Assembly: GCF_001638985.1 (NCBI RefSeq)
Contig: NW_017265154.1
Location: 558,001-622,000 of the forward strand
Origin: Phycomyces blakesleeanus NRRL 1555(-)
Lineage: Eukaryota > Mucoromycota > Mucoromycetes > Mucorales > Phycomycetaceae
Reading direction: 5' to 3'
DNA: 64,000 nt
Shown here: piece after piece, positions 10,084 to 20,442 of the stretch
How positions within the stretch are numbered: position 1 is the first letter of the stretch
How the letters are laid out: every line of letters begins with the position of its first letter
Program-made: the position numbers and the translations under genes
Notes under the pieces: model-generated
Database searches by the model: none
The model's input: the letters and a program-made list of their open reading frames with translations, nothing else
Told to the model about the DNA's origin: nothing

Positions 10084-12381
10084 ATGTTCAATTCAATTCG
10101 TACCAACCCTATTATGCAAAGTCCCTATGTATCTCAACATCGGACACGGCCTGGGTTCCTGGGCCACATCAGGCCCTCTCCTTCCTTTAGAGACTTCTCG
10201 CTACCTTCGGCGACCTCAATCAAGACATTCTTTGGACGATCTTTTACGCACCTGGGATCCGCCGCACAAGTTGGCATATCAACAGAGGAATCACCTATGC
10301 CAGAACGCACAAAATCAAAACTTGGATCAAGAAATACCGAAAAAAAGCCAAATAATCAGGATAAAATACAGACTAAAAATATAAACGCGAATACGAATAC
10401 GAACACGAATATGAATACGAGTACGAATATGAATATGAATACGAGTACGAACAAAAGTAAAAATAAGAATAAGAATAACAGTAGACTGCCTTCGGAACCG
10501 TTGATGTACTATAATGGACCATATGAAACATTGGATCAACTGCCGGAGGACAAGTTACAGTGGATCAAAGACTCCTCTCCGGCAGAAGGCGTAGGAATTC
10601 CCCAGCTCTCTGCCCACTCTCTATACCCGATAGTCCTTCGCAAACCACACAAGGAATACACAAGGTAAGTCAATTGTAGTCCATAAATCAATTAACTGAT
10701 TACATAATATATCCTCTTTTATGATTCATTTCTGATTTTACTGTTAGACCAAGCGAAATACAATATGCAGATGGAAAACAAGCAAAGGCCATGTTTTATC
10801 TTCAAGGTAGAAAAAAAAAGAGTTATTATGCTATTATCAATTGGACTTGGTTGTTATTGTTTTATATAAAATATATTTAAAAAAAAAAGAAAAAAAATTG
10901 ATTTGAATCTATAGTGCTTCAGGTTATTGCCAAGAACCATGCCAAACGTAATTATCTCAATTGAATTATACACCCATGTATAACTATATAAAGAAGCTTT
11001 GATATTTATTTAGTGAGCTTTCAATTTTTGATAAACCATCCTTATTTAACATTTATAATCAATCAATTTGTTCATCTGTTTCTTTGTTTCTTTGTTTCTT
11101 TGTTTTTTTAGCCAGCCACTTTAGATGCTCTGTTGAATACGATCGATCAATATTTGTGGGCAGTTTTGGATCGAGTGAGAAATGTGGCAAGAACACAATT
11201 CAGACAGAACTTGAAGAAACTTTTCTATGGTAACGATGTTCTTATTTATTTATTTATACAACATATACATACATACATACATTATATTATATTATATTAT
11301 ATTATATTATATTATATTGTATTGTATTGTATGTATGTATGTATGTATGTATGCAACTAAGTAAGTAAGTAAATATTATATTTTGCTCACAATTATATAC
11401 ATATATATCTACTTGATTTTGTGGGTACAAAAGTGATATTGATGAACCGTCATCAATCACGCTCAAGGTCTACGCTCAACCAAGAACAATGCTCCATCGT
11501 ATCAGTCATCGTGCACCAGAAGAGTGTGTAGGACAGCACAGATTTGATGCCACATTAGAATATAGTGACAAGAAGTTGCGTCGATACACGATTGGAGATG
11601 GAGAGACTTCTGGATCAGGTGCCGCCACATACCAAGTCTTGGTTGTGTTTGGCACGTATGTCAGCCACCAGGCTCAGACTCTTTTGACTAATCGACCTGT
11701 ATTTTCCGGTTACATGACACTTTATGCTCGTGGCCAAAGATCAGCTGTAAGTTTTTTATTTTATTTTATTGGGGAATAGTAGAAAGAGACAGAGAGATAA
11801 TTGACTATAATATAAACCTTTTTTTTTATATATTTCGTCTTCTTTATCATATGTATATAATCAAAATACAAAATACAAAATACAATAAGAAATGGAATCG
11901 TTATTGGGCGGTTTTGTATAGCACCGATCTGAGACTATATGATTTTGAAACCAAAGAGGTAAGGCAAAACAAAATTCAGAATATTGTTGAAAGAGTGATT
12001 GACAAGATTAACCTATTATTACAATTATTATTGTTACAACTATAGACGCGCCCTCCGCTAGAAACAATACCATTGGCATGTTTTCTGTATGGATTCAGAC
12101 CGCCGGTTGATGACGATGATGGACAGGTTGATGTGGGTGCCCATGGATTAGCACTTCAATTCTCCAAGCTGGCTGCACTTTCTCAAGAAGCAGAGGGCGA
12201 GAAGGAAAAGGAGGAGGATGAGGATGTGTGGTTTGAATGTAGGGTGTATATCTTGCCAGACTCTGTACAAATGTCACGAGAGTGGGAGAATGCATTTGAA
12301 TATGTAAGATCTCTACTCACAGGATTCCGGGACACAGTAGTCATGCCTCCTCAGTTAGTTCCAAGTCGTTTTCTATGGTAA
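10084..12381 (+). CDS. C2-like/anillin-homology and PH domain protein (seven exons)
   Basis: Exons: 10084-10664, 10748-10806, 10915-10947, 11112-11229, 11434-11746, 11890-11958, 12046-12381. All phases agree and give 502 residues. The first 150 residues are basic and disordered, with an Asn/Thr/Met tract (NTNTNMNTSTNMN). A C2-like stretch follows: HFRCSVEYDRSIFVGSF, ELEETFL, then EPSSITLKVYAQP. Next comes an anillin-homology-like passage (FGTYVSHQ..., RPVFSGYMTLY). A PH domain then starts KWNRYWAVLYSTDLRLYDF, with the usual Trp/Tyr core. The order disorder, C2-like, PH resembles the C-terminal half of anillin/Mid1/Bud4 scaffolds, which bind septins and membrane at division sites. That role is inferred, since the N-terminal myosin/actin-binding parts are absent. 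Exon 4 has a second plausible frame, but only the chosen one joins exon 5 without a stop. Confidence 0.75.
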
Positions 12382-13530
12382 CCAAAAAAAAAGAACTGAA
12401 ATGAAATTAAAACACTATACCCCACCCCACCACGCCACGCCACGCCACACTATATCATACCACGATATACCATACCATGCCACACTGCTCAAGAACAAAG
12501 ATTTGTTTAAATTAATAAATTGCAAATTTTATTTAACTATCACTATCGATATTACATACCTAAAAAAAAACAAGGGAAGAAAAATAAAAATAAAAATATT
12601 TGGTATTTGATATACATTTAAATATATACTATGATTATACAAAGGCAATCACCAAATATAAGTTTACCGGTAATTAAAAGCATGTACAAAATGAATAAAA
12701 GGCCAAAAAAAAGAAAAGGCTTAAAGATATTGCTCAAAGACATACTTCTTGGACTTTCTCTTTATAGATTTATAAAATGTCAAAAATAACTATGCTATTG
12801 GCCAAATGAATAAGAAATAATAATTGCACTTGGTTTGAGGTAAAAGTAAGCGCAAGTAAATTTGGTTTCTAAAAATGCGAAACTGATTCATTTTATATTG
12901 TTTTATTTTTTGTTAGATTTGATCAACAATATATTGCTTATTGAAAGCACTAGACTGTTCTGTTCATAATTCATCACCTATAACCAACAACGACAAAAGA
13001 AATCAAGTCTTTGTTTTGTTTTTTTTTAAAATTCAATAACGTTAAGAAAGAAAAAATTTGAATTGAATGTTTCTGAACACAAGACGTTTGTCGACTCCAA
13101 TAGATAGATATATATATATAGCAAAGATAATTGCCTTTTTGATTTTGGTTGTATGAGTGTCGTGCAGTAAAGAAGAGTGGAAGAGGGAAATTGGGGGTGT
13201 GATCGGGATTTAAGATGACAGTGATACTGTAGAGGAGTAATTTGTCTATTTGTTTATTTTTATATAGAGATATTTACATTGGACGGGGCTGTATATGGGT
13301 ACTGTGTATGTTACATGCTGTCAATTTCTAGTAGATAATTATTCCGTCTTTCTTTAATCTTCTTGCTTTTTGGCTCAGGGCAATCCTGTGTTCCCTAAAG
13401 CTTGTAATACAATGTGGCGTAGTAAAAAGAAGAAACGAAAGAGAAAAAGGGAAAGAGGAATAGGTGGGGTAAGATGCTGTGAAAAATTGGATATATCCTA
13501 TTTTCCTATTCGCTCCAGGTTTCGTAGACA
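12382..13530. other. Intergenic
   Basis: AT-rich sequence with CCACGCCACG-type short repeats near 12425 and many A/T runs. No coding exon or RNA gene recognised. Confidence 0.5.
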
Positions 13531-13791
13531 ATGTCTTTCTTAAGTGTGTACGGAATTGGGCGGACAGTAGTGAAGTACACTAGCTGGTCAAAGGCCTTGA
13601 GTATCGGACACAGAAAAGAAGGGATTGTGAACCCTGTTTGGCCTGAGAATAGCACAGGAAAGAAAGAAACCGAGGGAAATGTCACTAGACATGTTTTCCT
13701 TCTTTTTACTCTTATTCTATCTCATTTGAAGCCCCCGCTAAAAAGTGCCCAAAAAGAAGAAGCAAAAGCTAGAGCAAAAGATAGTATTTAG
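13531..13791 (+). CDS. Possible small ORF, uncertain
   Basis: An 86-codon open frame that is richer in G+C than its flanks and has protein-like composition. It starts MSFLSVYGIGRTVVKYTSW, has a hydrophobic stretch (VFLLFTLILSHL) and ends in a charged Lys/Ala/Glu tail. A further lysine-rich open stretch at about 13981-14049 lies between a CAG acceptor-like site and a GTAAGC donor-like site, so this could be part of a spliced gene or a decayed one. I do not recognise the family and no start context decides the issue. It may equally be chance. Confidence 0.25.
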   Translation: MSFLSVYGIGRTVVKYTSWSKALSIGHRKEGIVNPVWPENSTGKKETEGNVTRHVFLLFTLILSHLKPPLKSAQKEEAKARAKDSI

Positions 13792-14664
13792 CAATCTGTA
13801 GAGTGGATATATAGTCTACAGAACATTGTACTTTACTAAATTGTATTGTAAATCTTTGTATGTTATTTTGGTGAAAATAGGATAGTATCTGCTCCCTGAT
13901 TATTGTTGTTGGGCGTGTGCACAAAAACCGGATCTTTCGGATCTTGTTATTGTATGCAAAAAAAAATTGATTTTGTATTGTCAGTTGAAAAAGAAGAATA
14001 AGAAGAAAATTAAGGAAGTACAACGCCTCCAATTAGACAAAGAAAGACAGGTAAGCTCATTTGTAGTATTTTCTGTATAATTTATTTGCTACGTATTGTT
14101 TTGTATGATTCGACTGTGAGGCAATTGTTGATGATTGGAGTTGGCTTATAACAGTAGATTGTATTCTTGATGAACTTTCTTCAAGTAGACTGTTGGTGTA
14201 ATCCATAAATTAGATACTTAAATAATTATCAGCACAGACTAGAGAATGATGTCAGAAACAGAATAAACTGATCTTTACATTAATAATATTAAAGAGTTTC
14301 ATAGAGAACTTTCTTGTTATTTTTGGCTAAAATGAATATGACAAGCATAATGTAAATGTGGAGAGAAGGTTTATATTTACGGAATCAACCAATGTCTTTG
14401 GAGCATATAACAAATTATACCTGACTTGGTCTATATATCTGTGACAATTAAGGGTTTGTAAATTAGGTTTTTATATTTATTTTTGGATAAAGAGTGTATA
14501 TATATATTCACATACATAGACACCTTTTTTTTACAATTAAAGGGTGCTGATGTGATAGGGATTGTAGACCGTGATTTTTCTTAAAAGAATATATAAAACA
14601 AGAGCTATTTATTTTTAAGATTCACAGCAGTTAACCTTTGTTGTGAATATTTGATTAATAAGCC

Positions 14665-14700
<36 letters not shown>

Positions 14701-15095
14701 TATATGCACTTTATAAAGCTATATACTACTTCTTGCTTCTCAGAGGTCAGCTCAAGTCAAGACAGAACTGGACTGAATTAAACTGAATTAAACTGAACTG
14801 GGACTGATCAAGATCAAGATCGGGATCAGGATCAAGGTCAAGAGGCAAGATCAAGAGGCAATAGGCAATAATGATATTTGAGGTAAATTCAATAATAATA
14901 CCAGTAATAAAATAAAATAAAAAATTGGGGGGAGAAAGTTTTGGGTATTTGAGACAATGATGATGATTATGATAGTAGTACTGTATTGACCTTTGTGTGA
15001 GTCATATAGTGTATGATTTGGATCGAAAGTCTCGATAAACAAATGACAGGATTTGCATGGATCTCACTATAAAACAACAGTAACAACAACAACAA

Positions 15096-15131
<36 letters not shown>

Positions 15132-15601
15132 GAGTAAGAGTATTGTTAGCTCTAAATAGGAATAAAATAAATAAATAAAAGTTACTTTTTGGATGTTTTT
15201 ATATAAACACCCCCCGTGATTATTTTGATCGATAACTTTCTTAATAAAAAAGGACAAACATACATACATACATATATTAAAAAAGAAGGACCTGACCTTA
15301 TTATATTGAACACCATAGACAAATACACTATATATAAAGTTGATTTCATAAAGATGCTGTGTGACAATTGATAAGGCTGGCTACCAACTGAAATAATAAT
15401 AATAATAATAATTAAAAGAAAAAATATTATGTCTTTTGCTTTTGGTTGGTCAATACAAAATAAAAGACAGGAGGAGGAAAAGAAGAATAGCCTTACGGAC
15501 AGACTGGCAGGACAGGCTAACAGGATAAAATAGAAAAAATAAACGTTGCATCACTCATAATTACTCTCTCTGTTTTTTTTTTCTTGGGTCATATTTTGAT
15601 A
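13792..15601. other. Intergenic with several tandem repeats
   Basis: Holds a (CATA)n tract near 14670-14692 and a degenerate GATCAAG/TGAACTG minisatellite at about 14755-14865. It also holds an (AAC)n(AGC)n trinucleotide tract at about 15075-15128. No gene is supported. Confidence 0.5.
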
Positions 15602-15929
15602 TTTGTTCAATGTTTCAAAAAACAAAACAGTAATCCTACAGGACCTATATTTTCTAGTGGGACACGACATTTTGATTCTCCTGTACCACAAGCTGTGCCC
15701 ATTCTGCTATGATCTTTTTCTGGGACGGCATGGTATGACCTAATACCTTTGGAGGAAAGGGTAAACAGCTTTACCTCTAGTTTTTTTAGAACAATCCATT
15801 TTGCCCCGAAAGATTAAAGTCACCGGGTCCCGGAGAGGTGGTCAGAATTAATTACGGTTAAATAGAAATGTCGTGTCCCACCAGAAAATATTGATCCCGT
15901 AGGATTACTGTTTTGTTTTTATGAACAAA
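15602..15929. mobile_element. MITE-like non-autonomous element with ~55-bp inverted repeats
   Basis: Two inverted arms bracket about 190 bp of non-coding sequence. The left arm (about 15617-15672) reads AAAACAGTAATCCTAC... through GTGGGACACGACATTT. The right arm (about 15866-15920) is its reverse complement with about five mismatches. Weaker pairing (TTTGTTCA/TGAACAAA) extends to 15602 and 15929. There is no ORF inside. Size, long TIRs and lack of coding capacity fit a MITE or foldback element. I could not identify a clean target-site duplication, so the superfamily is open. Confidence 0.75.
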
Positions 15930-16838
15930 GCAAAACAAATGAACTCCCTATTTTTGAATCTTATTATGCTACAAGGTTTCAATATTGTATATGCTATATA
16001 TGTTGTATGTATTTTATGTCTTCTTTTACTCGGCCTTTGATTTTATTGAAATAATTATAGAAAAAAAAGGGGTTTAAATCATGCCAATTCTCGTAGCGGT
16101 TTCAAATTATGTAAGAATGTCAATAGAAATATGACAAAAAGCCCTTTTTTTTTTTCTTCTTTTTACTCATTATTTTTACAATCCAAGTCATATTCTTATA
16201 CGTTAACCTTTAGATAATTTGATTTGATTTGATTCGACTTGGCTTGTATGCAGCTTGTAAGAAATGACGCTTGACTTACATTATTTTATCCTTTATACAA
16301 AATAAATCAAAAAGATAATATTAAGAGAGAGAGAAAGCATAATTTTTTTTTTTATTTGGTTCAGCACACTGACCATATACTTTTCTCTTTTTATTCTTTG
16401 CCACATTTAATTCGCTCTTTTTGGAAGTCCACATGTGAATAAGCAGTGTCTATTGGTGGAATTATCTGGACGGCCTTTTGGACATTTTTAGACATTACAA
16501 AAAAAAAATCCAGAATAGGAAGACCAAAAAACCGGAAATCGCTCTGCCTCAAATATTATTTATTTTTTTATAAAATAAAAAAAAAATCTCAATAAAATAA
16601 AGAAACAATACTTGCCATTCAACAACACACATTTTTTTTGAATATTTATTTGCTTATTTGCTTATAATGAATCAATTAATCGATGGTAATAGTAACAGTG
16701 ATCCTAATGGAAAGAATCGCACTATGATTAATTATGAATCGATTGATCAAAGTTTACCATGTTAAAATGTGTGTATATATAAATACATAAAAGAGCCATG
16801 AAAATAATAGGAGGAAAAGGATGTAATGATGAGTTATA
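15930..16838. other. Intergenic between two mobile elements
   Basis: AT-rich, with homopolymer runs. A palindromic TTAATCGATGG / CGATTGATC neighbourhood lies near 16675-16750. No gene recognised. Confidence 0.45.
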
Positions 16839-17171
16839 CAGTATTTTCGGTTACATTTGAGAAGATTATAATTTTTTTTAGACCAATAGAAAAGTTTTTG
16901 AGAATTATATTTTATTTCTTGGAAGTCTTCAAAAAAAAAATTTAGAAAAAACAGAGAGCTTTTTAGAAATTAAGTTTTTCGACGATTTCCTTTCTTTTAG
17001 ATTAGACATCTTTAAATAAAAATGGACTACATTAAGAACTCCCATTTTTCCAATCAGAGTTCTGGTTTATTTTTTCTTTTAGCCAATTAAACCTCTGTAT
17101 TCTAGTCCAACTGGTCCAACTGGTCCATTTTTTCTTTTTCAGCCAATCATATCTCTGTATTCTAGTTTATC
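16839..17171 (+). repeat. Left terminal inverted repeat
   Basis: Matches the reverse complement of 19812-20146 with only scattered differences, such as an A-run length change near 16930 and a few substitutions. The inner part contains a roughly 60-bp motif carrying CTCTGTATTCTAG and CCAACTGGTCCAACTGG, followed by a T/C tract ending in CAG. Confidence 0.9.
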
Positions 17172-17276
17172 TAGTCCTTTTTTACTCGCAGTCAATGAAG
17201 AATTTTCATTTTGGCCATTTTTTTCTTACAGCATTAAGTTGTGTGAGACCCATACCTTTTTTTCTTTTTATTAAAG

Positions 17277-17528
17277 ATGGCTACTACAGTTACCAAAGAG
17301 CAGGCAATCTGCATGTTGTATTGCGAAGAGTATAACGACATCAATGCGAGGAGACTCCTAGAGAAATTAAACTCTTTTGAAGTTCTGGAAATTTGCTATG
17401 AAAAAGATCCACTGGAACCTAGGCTGATTCCTCTTCAAACAATCTACTCACAACCTCATCGATTTCGAATGTATACCTGTTCATTTGTAAACAATAGGTC
17501 ATCCAATTCAAACAGTGTCTGTATTTAA
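17277..17528 (+). CDS. Element small protein L (83 aa), paired with the 52-aa right copy
   Basis: An 83-residue open frame starting about 105 bp inside the left TIR, after a T-rich tract. I recognise no family. Its first 52 residues align without gaps to the whole protein encoded at 19606-19764, with 26 identities. Shared blocks are EQA-x-C, the C-x-EYN block, LEK, LEIC and DPL-x-P. Two conserved Cys near residues 12 and 16 and a mostly charged helical composition suggest a small folded domain, possibly DNA- or protein-binding; that is inference. The last 30 residues have no counterpart in the right copy, so the 3' part may be non-genuine or spliced. Conservation between the two diverged copies is the main evidence that it is coding. 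Confidence 0.65.
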   Translation: MATTVTKEQAICMLYCEEYNDINARRLLEKLNSFEVLEICYEKDPLEPRLIPLQTIYSQPHRFRMYTCSFVNNRSSNSNSVCI

Positions 17529-17972
17529 CTTATCTGGACCATATTTTCCAGGACTTTTATATATTATGTATCTATGATATTTATTTTTGAAACAAGCAAT
17601 TTGGCCTGTGAATCTAGTTATGTTTAAATCACTGAAAAATAATAAAACAATAAGAAGTAACTTTTCCAGGTGTATATGTTTATATTTTAATAATATTAAA
17701 ACATAAGCAATTGTATGTCTAAAAAGTGTTATACCAAGTTAGTAAATAAATCATTATTTATTACTTTCAAGATATAAAACATATCATATTTAATAAGTAA
17801 TAAATAAAGGTTAAATATAATAAAAACTAATATCATCTATTAACATGTTAGGGCGTACTGGAACCTTTTCAACAAGATCCAAGGGATTTTTGTCATGGAC
17901 ATAAAGTTAGACGAAAGTGAAGACTTGGGAAAGTAAGACTACTTTATTAGAAGGAAAAGAATTAATATATAT
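17529..17972. other. Internal spacer of the element
   Basis: AT-rich spacer between the left small gene and the 3' end of the central gene. No exon seen. Confidence 0.4.
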
Positions 17973-19069
17973 TTACGATCGTTTATAACAAGGTTTTCTG
18001 CAATCAAAATCCTTTAAAATGCTAGGATTATCAATAATATCGTCTCGGTTATAATACTTCATAAACCCAGTAGACGAAGAAAGGTCAATGATGATCTTCT
18101 TGATGGAACCATGAGCTCTAAAAAATCATTTTTAGCGAGAAGTGATTACTTTTTTCGTATAAGAAGACTTACACAATGAAATCATATAAATCACTGGTAT
18201 TGGTTGACAGACCGGCGAAATCAATTGCTACTAGACAGTCGTTTTTTGATGTGCAAATATATTCCAATAGATCTATATGATACTGTGAGTGATTTGATTA
18301 GAATTAAGTGTCTTGCGTTTATTACCTTGCGTGTTTCCATGCACTTGGTTCAAAAGCGTCAATTGGGCATTTTTTCCATTCGTGTCGCGGGATGTAATGG
18401 TATCATTTGCTCGCGATGACGTAGTGACAAATACTTTATCCACAAGCAACGTGTCATACAATTTGTTGACCATTTTTTGAACCAAACCCACTCTCACTTC
18501 CTGATGTTCCTGGCCTGGAGACTTTCTGGCGTATCCAATGACTGTGAAGTTATTTTTCTTGAGGTTCTTGATATATGCCTGGTACTTTGGCAGATGCTCC
18601 GTGATTGATAAAGTAATACCATTCAAATATTCATCTTTTAATGTCCATAAGACTCGATATCGAACCTTTGAACCGTTTTGATCCTTCAATACTTTTCGTT
18701 CCTGTTCTTGGTTCATGTATAAAACTTTCTTGGTGTTGCACCACTTTATAAAAGATAACAACGATTTCTCATCAAATTTTGTTGTATATAACATAATCAA
18801 AGAAAAAATATCCCTGGATGAGACTTTCTTTTTTATGTAAAGTGATTCGTTCCATGGCTCAGTTGGGACATACACTTGATTCAGAAACTGAACAATCTGA
18901 GCATCGTGCACTATTTTAACAGTATTAATAATTGAAATTGGCTAAATAACATTAAACGTCATTCAAAGTTACTAAAGTTAACATTTGTCTTTTCCTGAAC
19001 TTCTTGTGACTGTATCAGCTTCAGAGCGATATTTCCTAAAACCAAAAGGATTCGAATGGATCCTAACAT
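17973..19069 (-). CDS. Central element gene with YARKS motif, four exons (315 aa)
   Basis: Exons in transcript order: 19069-18983, 18941-18326, 18272-18173, 18117-17973. Phases agree and give 315 residues. Exon 1 supplies a hydrophobic N-terminus (IRILLVLGNIAL) and joins by a short 41-nt intron with a weak GTTAAC donor, so this exon is the least certain. The centre carries VIGYARKSPGQE (YARKS at about 166-170), then LVQKMVNKL, DKVFVTTSSRA and RD. The C-terminus has CLVAIDFAGLSTNTSDLYDF and KIIIDLSSSTGF. The Y-x-R-x-S pattern followed by a Leu-rich helix recalls the N-terminus of serine recombinases such as the IS607 type. This is resemblance only, because the downstream SGxxxxR block is not clear. 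It could be the mobility protein of the element or a passenger. No frameshift or stop was found. Confidence 0.7.
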
Positions 19070-19605
19070 GAGGAAGTAGCTGTTGTGGTGGTTGAAGTTG
19101 AAGAAGTTTTTAAGAGGAAGAATTGAAGATTTGAGATTAGGAACGAAGATTCGTGAGAACTTGTGTAGGTTTTGTTTATTGAGAAAGGATTTTGTATCAA
19201 AGTTTGACCAGGTTCCTACACTGAACTACTACTGCTATTTATATTGTTTTGGATTGGGAAAATTATATGACTGGGATCAGGTAATCGATCCTATCTGAGC
19301 CTTAATCAGAGCAACGTGATCTTGGGATAATTAATGTATGATTAATTATATAAATGTGTGTAGTCCCAATGAAGTATTAACATCGAAAGTAAATGTGTTT
19401 ATGAGTTATAATTATGCTTATAATAATCCACTGATGTATCCCATATTATGGTGATATCATCATATGAAATATAATCACTATCATGCATGCTAAACCTGTG
19501 TGTTAAATAATAAAGTAATCGGTAGACACCTTTGACTGGAATAGCTGAGGCCTTATATTATTTCCTTCAGACTTATTCTCAATTACAGCAGTAGTCAATA
19601 CTCAT
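19070..19605. other. Internal spacer of the element
   Basis: 5' flank of the central gene and 3' flank of the right small gene. No coding exon is convincing. The 71-codon frame at 19083 overlaps the promoter side and has no supporting feature. Confidence 0.4.
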
Positions 19606-19764
19606 TTACAACAGTAGCATTGGCTGTAAAGGGTCGCCAGCATGGCAAATTTCTAGATCCTCATAAAGGGCTACCTTCTCTAGGATCATTTTTATATTGT
19701 CTTCATTGTATTCCTTACAAAATAGAAGGCACAATGCCTGTTCTCTTGTGATTGTAGATGTCAT
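19606..19764 (-). CDS. Element small protein R (52 aa), inverted paralogue of the left copy
   Basis: A 52-codon frame on the minus strand reading inward from the right terminal repeat. The ATG at 19764 follows, by five bases, a TTTTTTCTTTTTTAG tract that looks like a 3' splice site or Py-rich leader. Its protein aligns end to end with the start of the left gene product (26 of 52 identical, conservative changes elsewhere). Third-position and conservative substitutions dominate, which argues for selection on protein. I do not recognise the family. It is shorter than the left copy, ending PMLLL, and may be a truncated or alternative form. Confidence 0.65.
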   Translation of the reverse strand: MTSTITREQALCLLFCKEYNEDNIKMILEKVALYEDLEICHAGDPLQPMLLL

Positions 19765-19811
19765 TTAGGCTAAAAAAGAAAAAATAGACCAGTTGGACCA
19801 GTTGGACCAGT

Positions 19812-20146
19812 TGAACTAGAATACAGAGGTTTAATTGGCTAAAAAAGAAAAAATGGACCAGTTAGACCAGTTGGACTAGAATACAGAGGTTTAATTGGCT
19901 AAAAGAAAAAATAAACCAGAACTCTGATTGGAAAAATGGGAGTTCTTAATGTAGTCCATTTTTATTTAAAGATGTCTAATCTAAAAGAAAGGAAATCGTC
20001 GAAAAACTTAATTTCTAAAAAGCTCTCTGTTTTTTCTCAATTTTTTTTTTTTTTGAAGACTTCCAAGAAATAAAATATAATTCTCAAAAACTTTTCTATT
20101 GGTCTAAAAAAATTTATAATCTTCCCAAATGTAACCGAAAATACTG
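19812..20146 (-). repeat. Right terminal inverted repeat
   Basis: Reverse complement of the left arm. On its inner side the roughly 60-bp subrepeat is present in two further units (about 19839-19898 and 19770-19838). Each carries GGACCAGTTGGAC-type repeats, and reading inward each ends in a T/C tract plus AG. Confidence 0.9.
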
Positions 20147-20243
20147 TAACAAATGATGTAACGTCACATGAAAAGAAAAGATAGGCAACTCCAGCTTTGG
20201 GGGGAGTCAGTAAGATGGTTGGTTCAATGGATTGGATAGGCAT

Positions 20244-20252
20244 TATATAAAG
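20244..20252 (+). promoter_or_regulatory. TATA box of the PRL phosphatase gene
   Basis: TATATAAAG, 89 bases upstream of the upstream-ORF ATG and about 100 bases past the end of the mobile element. Confidence 0.6.
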
Positions 20253-20332
20253 CGTGGAGTTTATCTTTCTTTTTTGTTCGTTTGGGATTTCATTCTCTTT
20301 CTTTCTTTCTTTTATTTCTTGTTGGTCAACTT

Positions 20333-20410
20333 ATGAAACGCTCTTCTGGTCTTCAGCCCGATCAAATCTCCTTTGTTATTTCTGGAATTCGTGACATGGT
20401 CTTTCCATAA
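20333..20410 (+). CDS. 25-codon upstream ORF in the PRL phosphatase leader
   Basis: A short complete frame, MKRSSGLQPDQISF through the stop at 20408-20410. It lies between the TATA box and the main ATG at 20542 and is probably inside the transcript. It does not overlap the main frame. Animal PRL phosphatase mRNAs are known to carry a regulatory upstream ORF. Whether this fungal one is homologous or functional is inference. Confidence 0.45.
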   Translation: MKRSSGLQPDQISFVISGIRDMVFP

Positions 20411-20442
20411 CTCCTCTTCACTACATCTTTACCTCACTCTTG

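Larger units (their letters stand above)
16839..20146. mobile_element. 3.3-kb TA-flanked element with ~330-bp TIRs and three genes
   Basis: The ends are CAGTATTTTCGG... and ...CCGAAAATACTG. Each is flanked directly by TA (16837-16838 and 20147-20148), which fits a TA target-site duplication as in Tc1/mariner-type transposition. The terminal arms are nearly identical for about 330 bp, so the insertion is recent or the arms are kept uniform by conversion. Inside are a small gene reading inward from the left arm (17277-17528), a four-exon gene on the minus strand (17973-19069), and a small gene reading inward from the right arm (19606-19764) that is paralogous to the left one. No DDE transposase is seen. 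The right end lies about 100 bp upstream of the TATA box of the PRL phosphatase gene. Confidence 0.8.

Noticed and set aside
11112..11229. Alternative reading of exon 4 in the C2/PH gene (ALLNTIDQYLWAVLDRV frame)
   Set aside because: It is open and protein-like, but its junction to the next exon leads out of the frame that carries the C2/PH sequence. The chosen frame gives HFRCSVEYD and joins cleanly.
19083..19298. 71-codon open frame inside the element
   Set aside because: It lies on the 5' side of the central gene, has no similarity to the other element genes and no supporting splice or promoter feature.
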